Positions 5,912 through 9,574 of a stretch of 9,574 bases of DNA are shown in pieces. Position 1 is the first letter of the stretch; each line of letters begins with the position of its first letter. A model generated the notes under the pieces. It was not told the DNA's origin and made no database searches. It saw nothing but the letters and a program-made list of their open reading frames with translations. Both the position numbers and the translations under genes were made by a program. The stretch comes from Treponema sp. (GTDB lineage Bacteria > Spirochaetota > Spirochaetia > Treponematales > Breznakiellaceae): the NCBI GenBank assembly GCA_009780545.1, contig WQZW01000032.1, positions 1 through 9,574 on the forward strand, written 5' to 3'.

Positions 5912-6873
5912 CCGGAATCGTCTTCGACTTCCCGACAACCCTCGCGCTTCTCCTGTTGTTCCTCCCCCTTGCCGTCGCCGGCCGGCTTTCCCCCAGGCGA
6001 AAACGGGTTGCGGCCGGCCTTCCCCTCGACCTGGGCCACCGCCTGGCCCTTTCCCGCTTCCTTTCCGGTCTGGCCTTTGCCTTCCTGGTCGTCGCCCTCG
6101 CCGGCCCCCGCTGGGGCGAGGCCGAACCGGAAGCCGAGTACCGCAGGTCCGCCGACATCGTTTTCGCCCTGGACCTCTCCCTGAGCATGGAAGTCGCCGA
6201 CGGTCTCGGCGGCCTGAATCCAAACGAGCCGACCCGTCTCGCCCGGGGCCTTGCCCTGACGAGGGAAGCCGTCGAGCTTCTTCCCGGAACCCGCTTCGCC
6301 GCCGCCGTCAGCCGTGGCCGCGGCGTTCTTGCCCTTCCCCTCACCTGGGACTCTGCCTCCCTGCTGGCCTTCCTCACGGCAATGGAAAGCCGGGGAATGA
6401 CCGGCCGGGGCACCAACCTCCAGTCCCTGGTCGAGGCCGCCGCAACCGCCTTTTCCCCCACCTCGCCGGCCCGCCGCATCATCGTCCTGATATCCGACGG
6501 CGAGGAACTCTCAGGATCGCTTCGGGGGGCGGCCGAACGTTGCAGGCAGGAGGGAATCGCCATTGTGGCCCTTGCCCTGGGCAGCGAATCCGGCGGCACC
6601 TTCCCCGGCGGCGGCCAAACCCGGAGCGTCCGCCGCTCCCAACCGATGCTCGCCGCGGCAACCCTCACCTCGGGTCTGTACCTCGACGGCGGCGAAACCG
6701 ATGCCGGTGCCCGCCTTGCCGCCTTCCTGGACTCAGGCCGGCAACCGGCAGGCGGAAGCCCTTTCGACGAAACCCGCCAACGATGGCCCCTTTTCGCCCT
6801 GTTCTCCCTCGCGGCCTTCCTCGGCTCCCGTTCCTGTCTCTTGGGCAAACGAAAACGCAAGGAGTCTGAATGA
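5908..6873 (+). CDS. batB: BatB, second membrane-anchored VWA-domain protein
   Basis: The product has 321 residues. Membrane helices lie at about 9-24 and 51-67, the VWA domain at about 82-275, and a C-terminal hydrophobic stretch (about 293-312) ends in a basic tail (GKRKRKES). The MIDAS set is complete: DLSLS at 89-93, Thr169 in GRGTNL and SDGEE at 196-200. It lacks the C-terminal TPRs found in some BatB proteins; that role is carried by the separate batC. Start ATG 5908 overlaps the batA stop. The 3' end carries AAGGAG (6859-6864), which serves batC, and its TGA overlaps the batC ATG. Tight coupling suggests made-to-ratio subunits of one complex. Confidence 0.92.
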   Translation: MTGIVFDFPTTLALLLLFLPLAVAGRLSPRRKRVAAGLPLDLGHRLALSRFLSGLAFAFLVVALAGPRWGEAEPEAEYRRSADIVFALDLSLSMEVADGLGGLNPNEPTRLARGLALTREAVELLPGTRFAAAVSRGRGVLALPLTWDSASLLAFLTAMESRGMTGRGTNLQSLVEAAATAFSPTSPARRIIVLISDGEELSGSLRGAAERCRQEGIAIVALALGSESGGTFPGGGQTRSVRRSQPMLAAATLTSGLYLDGGETDAGARLAAFLDSGRQPAGGSPFDETRQRWPLFALFSLAAFLGSRSCLLGKRKRKESE

Positions 6874-7751
6874 AAGCAAAATCATTTAGGAGGGGGGCGC
6901 AAACCTGTCCAATCTGTCGGAGACAGATTGGACTCGGAGCTTTGCTTCGCAAAGCTCCACCCGTTTGTTGGCAGACGTATGCGTGGAGATTTGCCTTGCA
7001 AATCTCCGAGTCCATCCTCCTACGGAGGATGGACCACCCCCCGAACGGGGCCCTGCCCCGTAACGCCCCGATCCAATCCGGCAAAGCCGGATTGGATTCG
7101 GAGTTTTGCTCCGCAAAACTCCACTCCGCCGATCCACGACCGGCGGCCTTTGCCGGGTTTGGATTTATTTTCGCCCTCCTGTTGATCCTTGTCCTCACGC
7201 TTTCCGGTTGTGGCGGGGCGGAAGGCCGGCTTCTGGTGATGCAGGGCAACTTCCAGGCCGCAAGGGGACAGCATACCCGGGCGACGGTCCTGTACATGCA
7301 GGCCTTGGACCGACCGGAATCGGCTCCCTATGCCGAATACGCCCTGGGCAATACCTTTTTTACCCTGGACGAGGCCGAGGCCGCCCTCTCCCGCTTTGCC
7401 GAAGCGCAACGCCTGCTTGACGAGGAACCTTCCGGCCTCCACCGCGAACTCCGCTACCGCAACCACTACAATCGAGGCATTGCCCTGTTCAGCAGGGCCG
7501 ACTTCGAAGGCGCGGCCGCCGCCTTCCGCAATGCCCTCAGGGCCGTTCCCGGAAGGCCCCAGGCGATGCGGAACCTCGAACTGAGCCTGTTGTCCCAGGA
7601 ACGTCGCCCCCCGGAATCGGAAGGCGATAACGGAAACGGCAATTCCGAAGCCCTGGAAACCACGTTCAGGTACCTGATGCAGCGCGAAGCCCGACAATGG
7701 GAAAACCGACAATGGCCCGAGGAAGAAAGCATTCCCGGCGACGACCGTTAG
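6870..7751 (+). CDS. batC: BatC-like TPR lipoprotein with an 81-residue repeat-encoded insert before its signal peptide
   Basis: The product has 293 residues. M1-F6 is followed by residues 7-87 encoded by a hairpin-repeat array. A lipoprotein signal comes next: hydrophobic stretch about 94-110, and lipobox L-S-G-C with the lipidated Cys at 114. Two TPR units lie at about 148-182 (YALGNTFFTLDEAEAALSRF) and 190-230 (YNRGIALFSRADFEGAAAAF). The tail is polar and charged. TPR lipoproteins in Bat operons act as scaffolds for the BatA/B complex. The start is well fixed: ATG 6870 overlaps the batB TGA, with AAGGAG five bases upstream. Any later start would have to lie in the array (ATG 7029, whose GGAGG is too close) or inside the signal core. 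The insert keeps frame over 243 bases. Without it the protein would begin MKAKSF, then RPAAFAGFGF and the hydrophobic core: an ordinary lipoprotein signal. Whether the long N-terminus is made and exported is open. Confidence 0.88.
   Translation: MKAKSFRRGAQTCPICRRQIGLGALLRKAPPVCWQTYAWRFALQISESILLRRMDHPPNGALPRNAPIQSGKAGLDSEFCSAKLHSADPRPAAFAGFGFIFALLLILVLTLSGCGGAEGRLLVMQGNFQAARGQHTRATVLYMQALDRPESAPYAEYALGNTFFTLDEAEAALSRFAEAQRLLDEEPSGLHRELRYRNHYNRGIALFSRADFEGAAAAFRNALRAVPGRPQAMRNLELSLLSQERRPPESEGDNGNGNSEALETTFRYLMQREARQWENRQWPEEESIPGDDR
6889..7131. repeat. Hairpin-repeat array, copy 3 (inside batC)
   Basis: It starts with GGAGGGGGG (6889-6897). All hairpins are perfect with 3-base loops. A: 6908-6918/6922-6932, TCCAATCTGTC, loop GGA. 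B: 6936-6945/6949-6958, GGAGCTTTGC, loop TTC. C: 6985-6994/6998-7007, GGAGATTTGC, loop CTT. D: 7010-7020/7024-7034, GTCCATCCTCC, loop TAC. E: 7045-7051/7055-7061, ACGGGGC, loop CCT. A': 7071-7082/7086-7097, ATCCAATCCGGC, loop AAA. B': 7100-7109/7113-7122, GGAGTTTTGC, loop TCC. It ends with ACTCCGCCG (7123-7131), matching the end of copy 1. With these borders the length is 243 bases, a multiple of three. No target-site duplication or transposase was seen. Confidence 0.88.
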
Positions 7752-7963
7752 GTTGGGTGGGCAGTAAACCCGTACCCGGAGAGGGCTGACGTTAGTTTAG
7801 CTTTGCCAGCAAAGCTAAACTAAGTCGGGAGCAGCGTAAGTAAAAGCTTCACTTGTGGAGGAAAAGTTACCTTTATAGGAAAATGTGTTCCCCCTTCTTA
7901 TGATTTCAATTCAGATTGCAATCTCCTTGATTGCATCGTGCCGGATGGCACGGAGGTTTGCCG
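7752..7963 (+). other. Intergenic region between batC and batD
   Basis: These 212 bases hold no convincing gene. They contain the 15-bp hairpin at 7792-7823, a 12-base palindrome AGATTGCAATCT (7913-7924), GATTGCA repeated at 7915 and 7929, and a small stem (CGTGCC paired to GGCACG, 7938-7953) that covers part of the batD ribosome-binding site. The stretch from about 7840 to 7930 is clearly AT-richer than its surroundings, as expected of a promoter region, but I cannot name a clear -35/-10 pair. This is the only break in an otherwise overlapping operon, so batD may have its own promoter. Confidence 0.5.
7792..7823. repeat. Perfect 15-bp hairpin sharing a core with the type-B array hairpins
   Basis: Arm TTAGTTTAGCTTTGC (7792-7806) is perfectly complementary to 7809-7823, with only CA between the arms. 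The inner AGCTTTGC is identical to the inner part of type-B hairpins in copies 2 and 3, so this is probably a solo, diverged relative. It follows batC by 40 bases. No T-run follows, so it is not a standard intrinsic terminator, though it could protect the 3' end of the bat mRNA. Confidence 0.75.
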
Positions 7964-9181
7964 ATGGCCAGAGTTGTTTTGCTGTTTCTGTTGTTCCTCC
8001 CCGTTTTTGCCGTCGCCGAGCAGGGTCCGGAGGTGCTGATTCGGGTTTCCGGCGAACGTTCCCGGGTCGGCGAGGCCTGGGTGCTTACCCTTCTGACCCG
8101 CCATGCCGACCCGAACGGGGTGAGCGTGGAGCCGCCCGGTTTTGCCGCCGGCCTCGAGCCGGAACTGGTAAGGCAGGGGCCCAGGCTGATGCCGGACGGC
8201 GGCCTGTGGACCTTTACCGAGTACCGTTTCCTGCCGGACAGGCCGGGGAGCTTTGCCTTCGGCCCCTTTGCCGTAACCGTTTCCGGCAGCCGCTCCCTGA
8301 CGGAGCCCTTTACCCTGGAAGTTTCCGGAACCGAACCGGACCTGCCCGGTTTTTCCCTGGCCTGGGTGCGCCTTCCGTCCGCCCTTACCGTCGGGGAAAG
8401 TGCCGTTCTGGCCCTCAGCCTTCCGTCGGATCCGGGAACCGCCGCCCTGCCAAGTCCCGACATCCTCATGCCGCCGGTTCCGCCCGGCAGCATCCTCGAA
8501 TCGATGCCTCCCGAACCGGGCCTGGCCATGAAGTTGCGGGTCCTTCCCCTCGAAGCAGGCGAGTTTACCCTCGAAGCCCGTACCGTAATCCATGCCGGCT
8601 ATTCCTTCCGGGTGCCCGGCCTGAGGTTGCCCGTCCTGCCGCCGGCTGCCGATCCTGCCGCCGCGGTTCGGCCAGCTCCGGTTCCGGGAACGAGCAGCCG
8701 GCTCGCCGAACCGGAAATTTTCCCCGCCTTTCCCCCCGAGGACCGGGCCCTTGCCCTTCAAGGCAGGCTCGATGCCGCCGGGCTTGCCGAGTTCCGGAAT
8801 ATCTACCTACAGGCCCGCAATTTTTGGGAAGACCGGCAGATCGCCGAGGCCCTGGCCCTGCTCAGACGGCACGAACGGGATCATCCGGCGGGGGCGATGC
8901 TTGCCCATGTCAGGCGGGAGGCGGAGAACGCCGCCGGGCTATTGCCGGCCGGCGACGAACGGCGCGGCCTCCGACTGCCCTTCCTCGGTCCGCAGGGCCC
9001 GAACGTGGTTTTGCGGGAAACGGAACTGCGGTCGGTTCCGGACGAGGCCGCCGGGGAGCTACGGCGTTTCGCCGAAGGCCAGGCGGCAAGGGCCGGCAGA
9101 AGAAGCCGAGAGTGGATATGGGTCCAAGTTCCGGGAATAGCTTCCGGTTGGGTGAAGGCCGAAAAGGTGATCTTTTATTAG
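7964..9181 (+). CDS. batD: BatD-like secreted protein with C-terminal helical and SH3-like region
   Basis: The product has 405 residues. The signal peptide (1-18, VLLFLLFLPVFAVA, cleavage near AVA-EQ) leads into beta-rich repeats. A first domain (about 20-125) has the BatD-style VRVGEAWVLTL-like opening and the 'YRFLPDRPGSFAFGPF' pattern (16 residues, 87-102). A similar second domain follows (about 130-225, with TVGESAVLAL and LPLEAGEFTLEA). A Pro/Ala-rich linker (about 226-250) and a helical, TPR-like segment (about 262-325) come next. The last 60 residues (about 346-405), from VVLRETELRSVPD to EWIWVQVPGIASGWVKAEKV, look like a bacterial SH3 domain. No C-terminal membrane helix is seen, unlike many BatD proteins. 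Helix plus SH3 is the layout of BatE, so this may be a BatD-BatE fusion. Start: ATG 7964 has GGAGGT at 7952-7957; an in-frame TTG at 7931 is less likely because it lacks such a site. Confidence 0.82.
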   Translation: MARVVLLFLLFLPVFAVAEQGPEVLIRVSGERSRVGEAWVLTLLTRHADPNGVSVEPPGFAAGLEPELVRQGPRLMPDGGLWTFTEYRFLPDRPGSFAFGPFAVTVSGSRSLTEPFTLEVSGTEPDLPGFSLAWVRLPSALTVGESAVLALSLPSDPGTAALPSPDILMPPVPPGSILESMPPEPGLAMKLRVLPLEAGEFTLEARTVIHAGYSFRVPGLRLPVLPPAADPAAAVRPAPVPGTSSRLAEPEIFPAFPPEDRALALQGRLDAAGLAEFRNIYLQARNFWEDRQIAEALALLRRHERDHPAGAMLAHVRREAENAAGLLPAGDERRGLRLPFLGPQGPNVVLRETELRSVPDEAAGELRRFAEGQAARAGRRSREWIWVQVPGIASGWVKAEKVIFY

Positions 9182-9216
9182 GTGTACGAGAAAGAAGCCT
9201 GGTTATCCAAGCCGGA

Positions 9217-9441
9217 TTAGCGTTCCCGGTAGATGATCCTGCCCCGGCTGAGGTCGTAGGGCGAAAGGGCCATCCGTACCCGGTCGCCGGGAACTATGCG
9301 GATGTAGTGCTTCCGCATCTTGCCGGAAAGGTGGGCAAGGATCAGATACCCTTTTTGGTGGTCCAGTTCAACCCTGAACATCGTGTTCGGGAGGGCTTCC
9401 CGGACAACGCCTTCCACTTCGATAGCTTCTTCTTTCGCCAT
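9217..9441 (-). CDS. infA: Translation initiation factor IF-1
   Basis: IF-1 is a 74-residue OB-fold protein that binds the A site of the 30S subunit and helps IF-2 and IF-3 during initiation. Nearly the whole family pattern is present: [41 protein letters not shown] and [13 protein letters not shown]. It is one to two residues longer than most, with the difference in the loop DHQKGYLI before LAHLSG. The start (complement of 9439-9441) has AAGGAGA five bases upstream on the minus strand (9446-9452). It converges with batD, leaving 35 bases between the stops and no obvious terminator hairpin. The tRNA-Arg upstream on the same strand may share its transcript. Confidence 0.97.
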   Translation of the reverse strand: MAKEEAIEVEGVVREALPNTMFRVELDHQKGYLILAHLSGKMRKHYIRIVPGDRVRMALSPYDLSRGRIIYRER

Positions 9442-9509
9442 GCATTCTCCTTAAGCGATTTTCTTCGGGTTGCCGGCGCAACGGGCGAGGCCGTTCCCAG
9501 CAAAAGTTT

Positions 9510-9574
<65 letters not shown>

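Noticed and set aside
7024..7031. GGAGG followed at once by ATG in hairpin D as an internal start for batC
   Set aside because: There is no spacing between the Shine-Dalgarno-like bases and the ATG, and the sequence is simply the arm of a repeat that is also found outside such a context.
6889..7131. CRISPR array
   Set aside because: The units are adjoining palindromes of different types with 3-base loops. There is no constant repeat alternating with unique spacers of even length, and no cas genes are nearby.
7792..7823. Intrinsic terminator
   Set aside because: The stem is strong but the sequence after it is GTCGGGAGC, with no T-run, and on the other strand there is none either.
7931..7963. 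Upstream TTG start for batD adding 11 residues
   Set aside because: ATG 7964 has GGAGGT at good spacing and begins a normal signal peptide; the TTG has no such site.

Overview
The window is GC-rich and coding-dense. It reads as a bacterial chromosome segment carrying a Bat (Bacteroides aerotolerance) envelope operon, preceded by a C-terminal processing protease, an RsmE rRNA methyltransferase and a WecG/TagA-like protein. A convergent infA and a tRNA-Arg follow. The set (lipoprotein TPR BatC, BatD ending in an SH3-like domain, RCC1 relics, CtpA) is most compatible with a spirochaete of the Treponema lineage. That assignment is inference from gene content; no rRNA or other taxonomic marker is present.

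Layout. Bases 1-546 hold the decayed remains of an RCC1-repeat gene, interrupted by an array of hairpin-forming repeats (about 84-239). A likely promoter precedes ctpA (679-2196), rsmE (2244-3011) and a WecG/TagA/CpsF-family gene lacking the usual catalytic residues (2996-3784). The Bat block follows: a signal-peptide/membrane protein with a DUF4381-like layout (3786-4913), batA (4910-5911), batB (5908-6873) and batC (6870-7751). These four are joined by successive ATGA stop/start overlaps. After a 212-base gap with a long perfect hairpin comes a BatD-like protein (7964-9181). On the minus strand lie infA (9217-9441) and the 3' part of tRNA-Arg(CCG) (9510-9574, running off the edge).

The most striking content is a family of repeat arrays at three places (about 84-239, 3811-4018, 6889-7131). 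Each array is a string of short inverted repeats. In the shared modules the stems are 7-12 bp, nearly always perfect, and every loop is exactly three bases. Different copies carry paired (compensatory) stem changes. Two of the arrays sit inside coding sequences, right after the start of the gene and before its signal peptide. In batC the start is fixed by a good ribosome-binding site and an ATGA overlap with batB, so the array must add about 81 in-frame residues ahead of the lipoprotein signal, unless it is removed or skipped. The third array splits the RCC1 pseudogene. This resembles in principle the protein-coding palindromic elements of Rickettsia, but the modular three-base-loop architecture is something I do not recognise as described.

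Functionally, BatA and BatB are membrane-anchored VWA proteins with MIDAS motifs, BatC is a TPR lipoprotein, and BatD is a secreted beta-rich protein. They probably form one envelope complex. MoxR and DUF58 genes, usual partners of such operons, are not in the window.
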